Below, piece after piece: positions 49,658 through 57,301 of a stretch of 64,000 bases of DNA. Made by a program: the position numbers and the translations under genes. Source of the stretch: DASWIG01 sp965371445 (lineage in GTDB: Bacteria > Acidobacteriota > Thermoanaerobaculia > Multivoradales > J023); NCBI GenBank assembly GCA_965371445.1, contig CBDUYN010000032.1:1-64000 (forward strand), given 5' to 3'. A model generated the notes under the pieces. It ran no database searches, was not told the DNA's origin, and worked only from the letters and a program-made list of their open reading frames with translations. Position 1 is the first letter of the stretch, and each line of letters starts with the position of its first letter.

Positions 49658-50437
49658 CTAGCCGATCTCTTCGCGTAGCCAGCTGATCAGGAGCTGGATG
49701 ATGGCGTCGTGGTTCGGATGGGACTTCGTGAGCTCGATTCCGACGCGCTCACCGCGGCGCCAGACGATACGCCCCCTGAGGCGCAGGACCTGGTCGCGGA
49801 TCTTGAGCCCGAACTGGACCAGGGCCTTCCCGCGCCAGGCCTCGGGGACGTCTTTCAACCCGATGCCGCCGAGCGAGAGGCTCTCCAGAGTGGTCGCCGT
49901 CTCGCCGTCTGCCGTCAGGAGAGGGAGGCGGCGGCAGAACCTCACCCGTACCTCGCGGCGCCGGCCGAGCTCGACGATCGCCGCGATCCGCGCGTTGAAG
50001 CGTGCGGTCGCCACGCGCCGCAGCTCCTCGCCGAGGGTCGGCCGCAGTCGCAGGAGCTCCTCAAGGTCTCGTTTGGGGATGCGCAGCACGCGGCAGGGCT
50101 CCGTGGAGCGCACCGAGGCCGTGTGGGTGGCGTCGAAAAGGCACATCTCGCCAAAAAAATCGCCCCGGTGCAGGAGGGCGAGAGGCTGGACCGGCTGGCC
50201 GACGGCGTCGTGGACCACCGTCACAGCTCCGTCGCGGAGCAGGAAAAGGGCCTCCGAAGGCTGGTCCTGATGCACGATGTACTGGTCCGCCGGGATGCTG
50301 TAGACGCCCACCCGCCGGGCCAGAAGCGCCAGCTCCTCGTCGCCCAGGTCGTGGAACAGGTCGGTCTGCCGGAGCTCCTGGAGGAGCGCGGCGTCGGAAA
50401 CGTCGGTCGGCTCGGGGAAGGTTTCGGTGCTGATCAC
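49658..50437 (-). CDS. Cyclic-nucleotide-binding + PilZ domain protein (paralogue)
   Basis: This 259-residue protein has the same domain order as the downstream neighbour: cNMP cassette HRGDFFGEMCLFDATHTASVRST (about residues 88-110), then PilZ with RRREVRVRF and SLSLGGIGLKD. The second PilZ motif starts ES rather than D/NxS, so c-di-GMP affinity may be altered. The GTG at 50437 has GGAGGAG nine bases upstream. The tandem pair arose by duplication and has diverged. Confidence 0.86.
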   Translation of the reverse strand: MISTETFPEPTDVSDAALLQELRQTDLFHDLGDEELALLARRVGVYSIPADQYIVHQDQPSEALFLLRDGAVTVVHDAVGQPVQPLALLHRGDFFGEMCLFDATHTASVRSTEPCRVLRIPKRDLEELLRLRPTLGEELRRVATARFNARIAAIVELGRRREVRVRFCRRLPLLTADGETATTLESLSLGGIGLKDVPEAWRGKALVQFGLKIRDQVLRLRGRIVWRRGERVGIELTKSHPNHDAIIQLLISWLREEIG

Positions 50438-50543
50438 GGCGACTATCTCCTCCGCTTTCAGCCTAGCGGCTTCGTCAGGAGAAGTTTTAGCAATTCGCCT
50501 TGGCAATATCCCTGAAGACGCCCCTGGACCCCACAGCCGTGCG

Positions 50544-50915
50544 CTACCAGGTGCGCATGTAGGCGACGACGTCGGCCAGGTCGTCGTCGTCGAGCCTCGG
50601 ATCGCCGCCGCGGGGCGGCATGAGCATGCCGGTCTTCGAATGGCGGTCGTAGGGGAGGCGTCCCTTGCGGATGACGGCGACGAGCTCCTCGTCGCCCAGG
50701 GAGAGGATCTCGGCGCCGGCAAGCGGAGTGCCCAGCCGGCCGATGCCACCGCCGTCGACGCCGTGGCAGGCGGCGCAGACGCGCTGATAGTGGTCCTCGC
50801 CCCTCGCCTCCGGGCTTTGCGGGCCACACCCGGCGAGGCAGAGGCCAGCTGTCGAGGCGAGAAGGAGGACATCGCGGCGCAGCGTCCCCTTGGGGGGAAC
50901 GAGGGGGGAGGACAC
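50544..50915 (-). CDS. Lipoprotein c-type cytochrome
   Basis: This 123-residue protein has a lipoprotein signal (lipobox LAGC at about residues 27-30), a single CAACHG haem c site, and a distal Met region (TGMLMPPRGG). It should be a small monohaem electron carrier anchored to a membrane. The GTG at 50915 overlaps the TAG of HMG-CoA reductase by one base. The first residues are encoded by the dispersed G/C repeat at 50883-50910, so that repeat has been taken into the coding region. An internal start just after it is possible. Confidence 0.8.
   Translation of the reverse strand: MSSPLVPPKGTLRRDVLLLASTAGLCLAGCGPQSPEARGEDHYQRVCAACHGVDGGGIGRLGTPLAGAEILSLGDEELVAVIRKGRLPYDRHSKTGMLMPPRGGDPRLDDDDLADVVAYMRTW
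50883..50910. repeat. Dispersed G/C-tract repeat, copy 2
   Basis: It matches the reverse complement of 3046-3073 at 27 of 28 bases. In this place it codes, on the minus strand, for the first residues of the cytochrome lipoprotein. Confidence 0.6.
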
Positions 50916-52192
50916 TAACTTCTCGCCCGGCTGCGGCCAAGCTTCTCGTGGGCCCGGGCCAGGTCGCGCGAGGACAGCGCGGCGAGCAGCGAAAGCTCTC
51001 CGGCGAGGACCGCGGCACCGAGGATCTCGGCGAGGCGCATCACGGCCGCTCCGGGCCGCTCGGCGTCGGGCTCGATGCCCATCATGGCCAAAGCCTCCTG
51101 CTGGGTCGCGAGCCCCGTGCCGCCACCGACCGCCGCCAAGGGAACGTCCGGCATGTAGATCGACGCCACCACCGACTCGGGTCCCCGCAACTCGATGCAG
51201 GTCACCCCGAGTGAGCCCTCGACCACCTGCGCCGGGTCCTGGCCGGTGGCGATGAAGAAAGCCGAAAGGATGTTGGCGTAGTGGGCGTTGAAGCTCATCG
51301 AGCCCGCCGCCACCGAGCCGATCAGGTTCTTGCGGTACTGCACCTCGACCAAGGCCCGGGCGTTGGTCTTCAGGACTTTCTCCAGGACGTGGCGGTCGAG
51401 CACCACCTCGGCGAAGATGCGCTTGCCGCGGCCTTCGAGGAAGTTGACCGCCGCGGCTTTCTTGTCGACGCAGTAGTTGCCCGAGAGCGACACGCACTCG
51501 ACGCCGGTCTCGGGCTCGACGTACTCGCGGATCACGCGGTCGCAGGCGATCGTCGCCATGTTCATGCCCATGGCGTCGCCGGCGTCGAAGCGGAAGCGCA
51601 GAAAAACGGTGGTCCCGATCGCCGAGGTCTTGATGTCGAGCAGGCGCAGGAACCTCGAGTCGGCCTCGGTGCGCCGGCGGATCTCCTCCTCGTTGTCCCG
51701 GACCCAGCCGATCAGCTCCTGGGTCTGCACGATGCCCGAGGTCCGAAAGACCGGCGCCCGCGTCATGCCGACGTTTTCGATCCGGACGACGGCCCCCCCG
51801 GCCTCGCGCAGCGCCCGGCAGCCGCGGTTGGCGCTCGCCAGGAGCGCCCCTTCGGTGGTCGCCATCGGCACGTAGAGCTCTTCGCCCCGGACGTATTCGC
51901 CGCAAACCTTGAGGGGACCGATGACACCGACCGGCACCTGGGCGACGCCGATCATGTTCTCGCAGTGCTGGGCGGAAGCGCGTTCGTCGTCGAGACTGTA
52001 GACGCCCATGTGCTCCAGGCGCGCTCCGGTGCGCCGCTCCAAGGCCTCGCGGCGGATCTCCGCTCTTTCGCTCGCCGAGTAGTGGCGCGGGATCTGATGA
52101 AGGCGCAGATGGCCTTCGGCCAGCGCGTAGACCAGCTCTTCACGCTCTTCTTCTTCCGACATGGCAGGCAGGACGTTCTGCATCTCACTCAT
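50915..52192 (-). CDS. hmgA: Hydroxymethylglutaryl-CoA reductase (class I-like)
   Basis: This 425-residue protein reduces HMG-CoA to mevalonate. Catalytic residues are visible as Glu in ATTEGALLAS, Asp in DAGDAMGMNMA, Lys in CVDKKAAA, and a C-terminal His in AHEKLGRSRA. ENMIGVAQVPVG is the substrate-entry segment of the NADPH-using class I, archaeal-type soluble enzymes, and no membrane domain is present. It lies three bases after the type 2 IPP isomerase gene, so both ends of the mevalonate route are co-transcribed. The mevalonate kinase genes are not in this window. Confidence 0.95.
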   Translation of the reverse strand: MSEMQNVLPAMSEEEEREELVYALAEGHLRLHQIPRHYSASERAEIRREALERRTGARLEHMGVYSLDDERASAQHCENMIGVAQVPVGVIGPLKVCGEYVRGEELYVPMATTEGALLASANRGCRALREAGGAVVRIENVGMTRAPVFRTSGIVQTQELIGWVRDNEEEIRRRTEADSRFLRLLDIKTSAIGTTVFLRFRFDAGDAMGMNMATIACDRVIREYVEPETGVECVSLSGNYCVDKKAAAVNFLEGRGKRIFAEVVLDRHVLEKVLKTNARALVEVQYRKNLIGSVAAGSMSFNAHYANILSAFFIATGQDPAQVVEGSLGVTCIELRGPESVVASIYMPDVPLAAVGGGTGLATQQEALAMMGIEPDAERPGAAVMRLAEILGAAVLAGELSLLAALSSRDLARAHEKLGRSRARS

Positions 52193-52195
52193 GGT

Positions 52196-53266
52196 TTAGG
52201 CCTTCTTGACCAGACGAGCGTTTCGGAGCTCGTCGAGGTTTCTTGCTCCCACACAAAACATCGCGATCCTGAGCTCTCGCAAAATCCGTTCGATCGTCTC
52301 GCCGACGCGCTCGGCCGACTCCAGGGCCGGGGCGAGGAAGGGCTGGGCCAGCCCCACGAGGTCGGCGCCCAGGGCGATCGCCTTGGCGACGTCGAGGCCG
52401 CTTCGGACCCCACCGCTGCCGATCAGGACGAGGTCGTCCCAACCTTCGCCGCGGCGCGTCTCGTCGATCGAGCGGATCGACTCGGGGCTCGGCACTCCCC
52501 AGTCGGCGAACAGCTCGCCCAAGTCGACGTCCCCGGCCCGTGCCCCCTCGATCCGCGCCCAGCTGGTGCCGCCAAGCCCCGCGGTGTCGAGGATCCGGAC
52601 GCCGCAGGCGACGAGCGCCCTGGCCGTTTTCGCCGAGAGGCCGCAGCCGACCTCCTTGACGGCCACCGGCACGCCGAGCTCCGCGACCACCTGGGCGATG
52701 CGCGGCCGCAGGTCCTTGAAGTTGCACTGCCCCTCGGGCTGGATCGCCTCCTGGAGCGGGTTCAGGTGCAGCACGAGAGCGTCGGCACCGACCATCTCTA
52801 CCGCCCGGCGGCACTCCTCGACCCCGTAGCCGTAGCTCAGCTGCACCGCTCCGAGGTTGCCGAGCACCGGCGTCGTGGGCGCCGCTTCACGGACCTCGAA
52901 GCTCGCCGTGGTCGCCGGATCCTCGAGGGCCTTGCGCTGCGAGCCGACGCCGACGGCTATTCCGTGACGCTCGGCGGCGAGCGCCAGGTTGCGGTTGACC
53001 TCCGTCGCCCGGTCCGTGCCGCCGGTCATGCACGAGATCAGAAGCGGCGCCTGGAGGGGCTTGCCCAGGAAGCTCGTTTCAAGGTCGATCTCGTCGAGGT
53101 CGATCTCCGGCAACGCCTCGTGGACGAAGCCGTAGCCGTCAAAAGAGGACCTGAGGAGCTGCGTCCGTGGGTCGAGCGCCAGCTCGATGTGCTCGCGCTT
53201 GCGGTCGCGCTCGCCCTCGATCGCCCTCGGCTCGGCCACGTTTTTTTCCAGGATGCCGGCTACCAT
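52196..53266 (-). CDS. fni: Type 2 isopentenyl-diphosphate isomerase
   Basis: This 356-residue flavin- and NADPH-dependent TIM-barrel enzyme interconverts IPP and DMAPP. Landmarks are RKREHIELAL, LISCMTGGT, VGSQRKAL, LHLNPLQEAIQPEG, VKEVGCG, GLGGTSW and LIGSGGVRSGLDVAKAIALGAD. The ATG at 53266 has GAGG six bases upstream; a GTG at 53278 overlapping the LytTR stop (GTGA) would add four residues. Its position between LytTR and HMG-CoA reductase shows a regulated isoprenoid operon. Confidence 0.95.
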   Translation of the reverse strand: MVAGILEKNVAEPRAIEGERDRKREHIELALDPRTQLLRSSFDGYGFVHEALPEIDLDEIDLETSFLGKPLQAPLLISCMTGGTDRATEVNRNLALAAERHGIAVGVGSQRKALEDPATTASFEVREAAPTTPVLGNLGAVQLSYGYGVEECRRAVEMVGADALVLHLNPLQEAIQPEGQCNFKDLRPRIAQVVAELGVPVAVKEVGCGLSAKTARALVACGVRILDTAGLGGTSWARIEGARAGDVDLGELFADWGVPSPESIRSIDETRRGEGWDDLVLIGSGGVRSGLDVAKAIALGADLVGLAQPFLAPALESAERVGETIERILRELRIAMFCVGARNLDELRNARLVKKA

Positions 53267-53274
53267 AGGAGACC

Positions 53275-54078
53275 TCACCGAAAGCGCTGCAGGAGCTCCT
53301 GCATCTTCTCGCGGTAGCTCCGGCTCAGGGTGAGCCGCTGACCGTTTTTCAGCACCACTACGTAGTCGCCGTGAAACTGCTGTTGGAGCTCGCGGATGTG
53401 CTCGACGTTGACGATGGTCGACCGATGGATGCGCAGGAAAAGCTCCGGATTCAACCGCTCCTCGATGCGGGCCATGGTCTCGCGCAACGTCAGGGCCTCC
53501 GTCGTGGTGTGGATCTTCACGTAGTTGCCGGCGGCGTCGATCCAGATGACCTCCTCGAGGCGGACGAGGACCACCCGGCCCGAGGTCCTGACCTCGAGGC
53601 GATCCGGGTAGCGCGAGCGCTCCTCGAGCATCGCCTGGAGCTTCGCCCGGGCGTCGCCGAGCTCGCGCCGCTCGCGGACCCGGCCGAGCGTCTCCTGGAA
53701 GCGCTCGCGGTCAAAAGGCTTCAGGAGGTAGTCCACGGCGTGGACCTCGAAGGCCTTGAGCGCGTATTGGTCGTAGGCTGTCACGAAGATCACCGTCGGA
53801 AAGCTCTCCGGGTCGAGCTGCTCCAAGACTTCAAAGCCGCTCAACTCCGGCATCTGAACGTCCAGGAAGACGAGGTCGGGCTTCTCGCGCTCGATCGTCT
53901 CCACCGCTTCAGCCCCGTCGCGGCACTCGGCCACCACCTCGAAGTCGGATTCGGCTTCGAGGAAGCCGCGCAACTTCTCGCGCGCCAGGGGCTCGTCGTC
54001 GACCACTATCGTCCTGATTGCCAAGGCCAGACTCTCCTCCGGACCCACCGGGGTCCTCGGCTGCGAATCGGTGCTCAT
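53275..54078 (-). CDS. LytTR-family response regulator
   Basis: In this 267-residue protein residues about 21-140 are a receiver (acidic pair in VVDDEP, phospho-acceptor Asp73 in FLDVQMPELSG, Lys in LLKPFD). Residues about 165-265 are a LytTR DNA-binding domain (VIWIDAAGNYVKIHT, FLRIHRSTIVNVEHI, LTLSRSYREK). Its cognate LytS-type kinase is not adjacent. It heads the operon with fni, hmgA and the cytochrome, an unusual partner set. The ATG at 54078 is preferred because a strong promoter overlaps the upstream ATG at 54093. Confidence 0.9.
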   Translation of the reverse strand: MSTDSQPRTPVGPEESLALAIRTIVVDDEPLAREKLRGFLEAESDFEVVAECRDGAEAVETIEREKPDLVFLDVQMPELSGFEVLEQLDPESFPTVIFVTAYDQYALKAFEVHAVDYLLKPFDRERFQETLGRVRERRELGDARAKLQAMLEERSRYPDRLEVRTSGRVVLVRLEEVIWIDAAGNYVKIHTTTEALTLRETMARIEERLNPELFLRIHRSTIVNVEHIRELQQQFHGDYVVVLKNGQRLTLSRSYREKMQELLQRFR

Positions 54079-54091
54079 CCACGAGCCGCCC

Positions 54092-54120
54092 ATTGTAGCG
54101 GGTCCGTCCCCGACTGTCAG
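54092..54120 (-). promoter_or_regulatory. Near-consensus promoter of the LytTR-mevalonate operon
   Basis: On the minus strand CTGACA (54120-54115), a 17-base spacer and TACAAT (54097-54092) give a strong sigma70 pattern. The transcript would begin near 54085, only about 7 bases before the ATG at 54078, so the message is almost leaderless. Confidence 0.72.
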
Positions 54121-54184
54121 GACGTCGATCGCCTCGCAGCGCGGACATCCTGTTGAGGATTATCCTCCGCGGGCTCATGAGCCA

Positions 54185-54222
54185 CTGTCAGGCTTTGGGC
54201 CGAATTGTCATGGAATTGTCAA
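54185..54222 (+). promoter_or_regulatory. Pho-box-like direct repeats
   Basis: TTGTCAT (54205-54211), GGAA, TTGTCAA (54216-54222) reproduce the 7-4-7 layout and 11-bp period of a PhoB box (CTGTCAT-N4-CTGTCAY). A further CTGTCAG lies at 54185-54191. The site is about 45 bases before the histidine kinase start, suggesting autoregulation of a PhoR/PhoB-like pair. Confidence 0.5.
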
Positions 54223-54267
54223 GGGGCCGCGTCGAGGTGCGCTAGAGTGGGTCCGGGAGACCATTTC

Positions 54268-55242
54268 GTGATCCGCCGCACGCAAGCTTCGACGTTCCTC
54301 GTCTACCTGATCTACCTCCTGGCGCTCGCCATGACGACGGCGCTGCTCGTCTTCTGGGTGCTGGTGGTGCAGCGTTTCAAGCCCGAGATCAACCAGCTGA
54401 TCTCGCATTTCGTGGTCGAGTGGAACTACTTCCATTGGTTCATCCACTCGACCGGCGCGGTGCTTTTTTTCCTGGTCATCGTCGCCCTGACTTTCCTGCT
54501 CGCGGTCACCCTCTCGGAGCGCCGCTACTCGCGCAAGCGCGAGGAGTTTCTCTCGACCGCCACCCACGAGCTCAGGTCACCCGTGGCGGCGATCAAGCTC
54601 CACGCCCAGACGCTGCAACAAGACGACCTCGAAGACGACGAACGGCGCCAGTCGGTCGGCTTCATCGTCCACGAGGCGGAACGCGTCGCGCATCTGGTCG
54701 ACGACCTGCTGGAGGCGAGCCGGATCCTGGCCTCCAATGCCCCCACCGAGCTCCAGCCGATCCACCTCGACGACTTCTTCCGCGAGTACGAGGAGTCGGT
54801 CAAGGACCGCTTCGACCTGAGCAAGGTGCAGATCCATTTCGAAATCCGTACCCGGGCGGTGGTGATGGCGACCTCCGAGGCCCTGCACCGGATCATGGAC
54901 AACCTGATCGCCAACGCGCTCCGCTTCACCGACGCCGGCGGCGAGATCCTCTGCCGGGTAATCGACTCCCACCACTCGGCCCAGATCGTCGTCGCCGACG
55001 ACGGGGTCGGCATTCCCCCGAGCGAGCTCAAGCGGGTCTTCGACCGCTTCTACCAGCTGCGCCGCGGCATGGGTGGACGGACGCTGCGCGGCACGGTGGG
55101 CCTAGGCCTCGCGATAGTCCGGACCCTGGTGGAGGACATGCGGGGCAAGATCCGGGCGATCTCCGGCGACGACTCGCCCGGCACCCGCTTCGAGATCCGC
55201 CTCCCCCATGCCGACCCCACGAAGGTGGCCAGGAAACCCTGA
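54268..55242 (+). CDS. Two-helix sensor histidine kinase
   Basis: This 324-residue protein has two transmembrane helices (about 10-35 and 58-80) enclosing a short outside loop of about 22 residues. The phospho-acceptor His100 is in ATHELRSPVAAIK, and the ATPase domain has the N box (DNLIANALRF), VADDGVGIP and GLGLAIV. No HAMP or PAS domain is present, so sensing is probably through the membrane or a partner protein, as in intramembrane-sensing or PhoR-like kinases. The GTG start at 54268 follows GGGAGA. The regulator gene follows two bases after its stop. Confidence 0.9.
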   Translation: MIRRTQASTFLVYLIYLLALAMTTALLVFWVLVVQRFKPEINQLISHFVVEWNYFHWFIHSTGAVLFFLVIVALTFLLAVTLSERRYSRKREEFLSTATHELRSPVAAIKLHAQTLQQDDLEDDERRQSVGFIVHEAERVAHLVDDLLEASRILASNAPTELQPIHLDDFFREYEESVKDRFDLSKVQIHFEIRTRAVVMATSEALHRIMDNLIANALRFTDAGGEILCRVIDSHHSAQIVVADDGVGIPPSELKRVFDRFYQLRRGMGGRTLRGTVGLGLAIVRTLVEDMRGKIRAISGDDSPGTRFEIRLPHADPTKVARKP

Positions 55243-55244
55243 GC

Positions 55245-55976
55245 ATGGCGGAAGAGCGTGCACGACAGATCCTCGTGGTCGAAGACGAGGACGCCATTGC
55301 CAAGGGGCTCGTCTTCAACCTGAAGAGGAAGGGCTACGACGTCGACCTGGCGACCGACGGCGAGCGCGCGCTCGAGATGGGCAAGAGCGGGCGCTACGAC
55401 CTGATCGTGCTCGATGTCCGGCTCCCCAAGCGGGACGGCTTCGAGGTCTGTCAGCGGCTGCGCCGTGACGGTGTGTTTACCCCGGTCCTGATGCTCACCG
55501 CCCGCGACCAGCCCGACGACGTCGTCTTCGGCCTCAAGAGCGGTGCCGACGACTACATGGTCAAGCCTTTTGACCTGGCGATTTTCCTGGCCCGGGTCGA
55601 GGGCCTCCTGCGGCGCGTCGACTGGGCGCGGGCCGACCCCGCCGCCGAGCACGACGAAGAGGCGCCGGAGGACGGCTCGCGCTTCATCTTCGGCGAGTTC
55701 TGGGTCGACTTCGACACCTGGCAGGCCAAAACCCGCCAGGGTGAGGTGGAGCTCTCGCGCAAGGAGCTCGCGGTCATGCGGGTCTTCGCCGAGAAGGTCA
55801 ACCAGGTGGTGACGCGGCGCGAGCTTCTCGACAAGGTCTGGGAGCTGCCGAACCATCCCAACACGCGCGTCGTCGACAACGTGATCGTGGCGCTGCGGCG
55901 CGCCTTCGAGGAAAATGCCTGGCGGCCGCGCTACATCCATTCCGTCCGCGGGGTGGGGTACCGGTTCGTGCCGTAG
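55245..55976 (+). CDS. OmpR/PhoB-family response regulator
   Basis: In this 243-residue protein the receiver (1-125) has the acidic pair in VVEDED, phospho-acceptor Asp57 (VLDVRLPKRDG), MLTARD and Lys in MVKPFD. The winged-helix domain (about 140-243) has LSRKELAVMRVFAEK, VTRRELLDKVW and the recognition helix RVVDNVIVALRRAFE, ending VRGVGYRFVP. It is the partner of the histidine kinase. Its TAG stop (55974-55976) borders the start of a palindromic repeat. Confidence 0.94.
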   Translation: MAEERARQILVVEDEDAIAKGLVFNLKRKGYDVDLATDGERALEMGKSGRYDLIVLDVRLPKRDGFEVCQRLRRDGVFTPVLMLTARDQPDDVVFGLKSGADDYMVKPFDLAIFLARVEGLLRRVDWARADPAAEHDEEAPEDGSRFIFGEFWVDFDTWQAKTRQGEVELSRKELAVMRVFAEKVNQVVTRRELLDKVWELPNHPNTRVVDNVIVALRRAFEENAWRPRYIHSVRGVGYRFVP

Positions 55977-56019
55977 GGGCGAATCTTGTATTCGCCCGGG
56001 CGATCACAAGGATCGCCCC
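55976..56019. repeat. Composite palindromic repeat (REP/BIME-like), copy 2
   Basis: GGGGCGAAT-CTTGT-ATTCGCCC (55976-55997) is joined directly to GGGCGATC-ACAAG-GATCGCCC (55998-56018). The same two hairpins occur at 9817-9873 in reverse order. It fills the gap between convergent genes and its flanking TAG/CTA ends form the stop codons of both. Confidence 0.82.
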
Positions 56020-57161
56020 TAGAGCGAATCCAGGATCTCCAGGTAGTCGTGGGTCGCCATGGGACGCGGGTTCGAGCCGTTCGAGCCGTTGCGGACCGAG
56101 AGCTCGGCGATCTGGTGGTGGTCGCTCGGCGAGATGCCGAGGTCTTTCCAGGGCGGGATCTCCAGCTGACGCAGGAGCTCCTCGAGGCGCCGCAGAAACA
56201 GCTCGGCCCGCTCCTCGGGCGGTGCTTCGCGGTTGCCGTCGGGGGCGAGGAGCTCGATCGAGGCGAGCCTCGCCGTGACGTGCTCGCCGTGGCAGCGCAT
56301 CACGGGCACGAGGAGCGCCGCGGTGGTGGCGCCGTGGGCCAGGTCGAAGAGGCCGCCGATCGACTCCGCCAGGCAGTGGACGGCGCCCACGTCGGCGTTG
56401 CCAAAAGCGACACCCGCCAGCGTCGAGGCACGCATCACCGCCTCGCGGGCCTCGGAGTCGCCGGCGATGTCGCCGGCGGCCCGCGGCAGGTAGCGCAGGA
56501 TCAGCGCGATCGCCTTTTCGGCAAGCGCGTTCGACGCCGGATTGGCGAGCGTCCCGGTCGTCGCTTCCAGTGCGTGGGTAAGGGCGTCCACGCCGGTCGC
56601 CGCCACCATGTGCGCCGGCAGCGTACAGATGAGGTCGGCGTCGACCAGCGCCCGGTCCGGGAACATGGTCTCGCCTTTGAGGGAGATCTTGGCCCGCGTC
56701 GGCTCGTGGGTCAGCACCGAGACCCAGGTCACCTCGGAGCCCGTGCCGCAGGTGGTGGGGACGGCGACGAACGGCAACGGTGGGTTCGGGTAGCGGTTGC
56801 CGCCCTCGTAGTGCTCCGGGTGGCCCTCGTTGGTGGCCATCATGGCCGCGGCCTTGGCCGTGTCGAGCACGCTCCCGCCGCCCAGGCCCAGGACGCCGTC
56901 GAGGTCTTTCTCGCGGATCACCTCGGCCGCCCGCGACACCGTCGTCGTCCGCGGGTTGGGCTCGATCTCGTCGAAGACCACCGGGGCGAGGTCGGCCCCC
57001 GAAAGCAGCGTCCGGACCTTCTCCGGCCACTCGGTGGCTTCCAGCCCTTGGTCGACCACCAGGAGGGGCCTGTGGAACTGACAGGCGCGCAGCACCTCGG
57101 GGAGACGTGTGATGCACCCCGGGATGATATGGATACGAGTCGGCATTCGGAATCCGAGCAT
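56019..57161 (-). CDS. Iron-containing (group III) alcohol dehydrogenase
   Basis: This 380-residue protein has the NAD(P) loop GLGGGSVLDTAKA, substrate segment TCGTGSEVT, and metal ligands Asp in DADLICTLP and His in VDALTHALEA, with a later HCLAESIGG and AHGATTA carrying further His ligands. It oxidises or reduces small alcohols and aldehydes with NAD(P)H; the exact substrate is not clear. The ATG at 57161 has AGGAG six bases upstream and is preferred over an upstream in-frame start at 57188. Its TAG stop lies in the palindromic repeat. Confidence 0.92.
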   Translation of the reverse strand: MLGFRMPTRIHIIPGCITRLPEVLRACQFHRPLLVVDQGLEATEWPEKVRTLLSGADLAPVVFDEIEPNPRTTTVSRAAEVIREKDLDGVLGLGGGSVLDTAKAAAMMATNEGHPEHYEGGNRYPNPPLPFVAVPTTCGTGSEVTWVSVLTHEPTRAKISLKGETMFPDRALVDADLICTLPAHMVAATGVDALTHALEATTGTLANPASNALAEKAIALILRYLPRAAGDIAGDSEAREAVMRASTLAGVAFGNADVGAVHCLAESIGGLFDLAHGATTAALLVPVMRCHGEHVTARLASIELLAPDGNREAPPEERAELFLRRLEELLRQLEIPPWKDLGISPSDHHQIAELSVRNGSNGSNPRPMATHDYLEILDSL

Positions 57162-57301
57162 GACGATCTCCTTGACTCTGACCGACAAGAGACTCTATCG
57201 TCGCATGGGATCGTGATGCCACCTCTTTTCACCCTTCGCAACCGGAATCGTCCCTGGAGCCTCCGCCTTTCGGGCCTCTACGTCCGCGACGGAGGCCGCG
57301 G

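Noticed and set aside
49861..49905. Possible loss of c-di-GMP binding in the second PilZ protein as proof of pseudogenisation
   Set aside because: The domain is otherwise complete with good start signals; one altered motif position does not make it a pseudogene.
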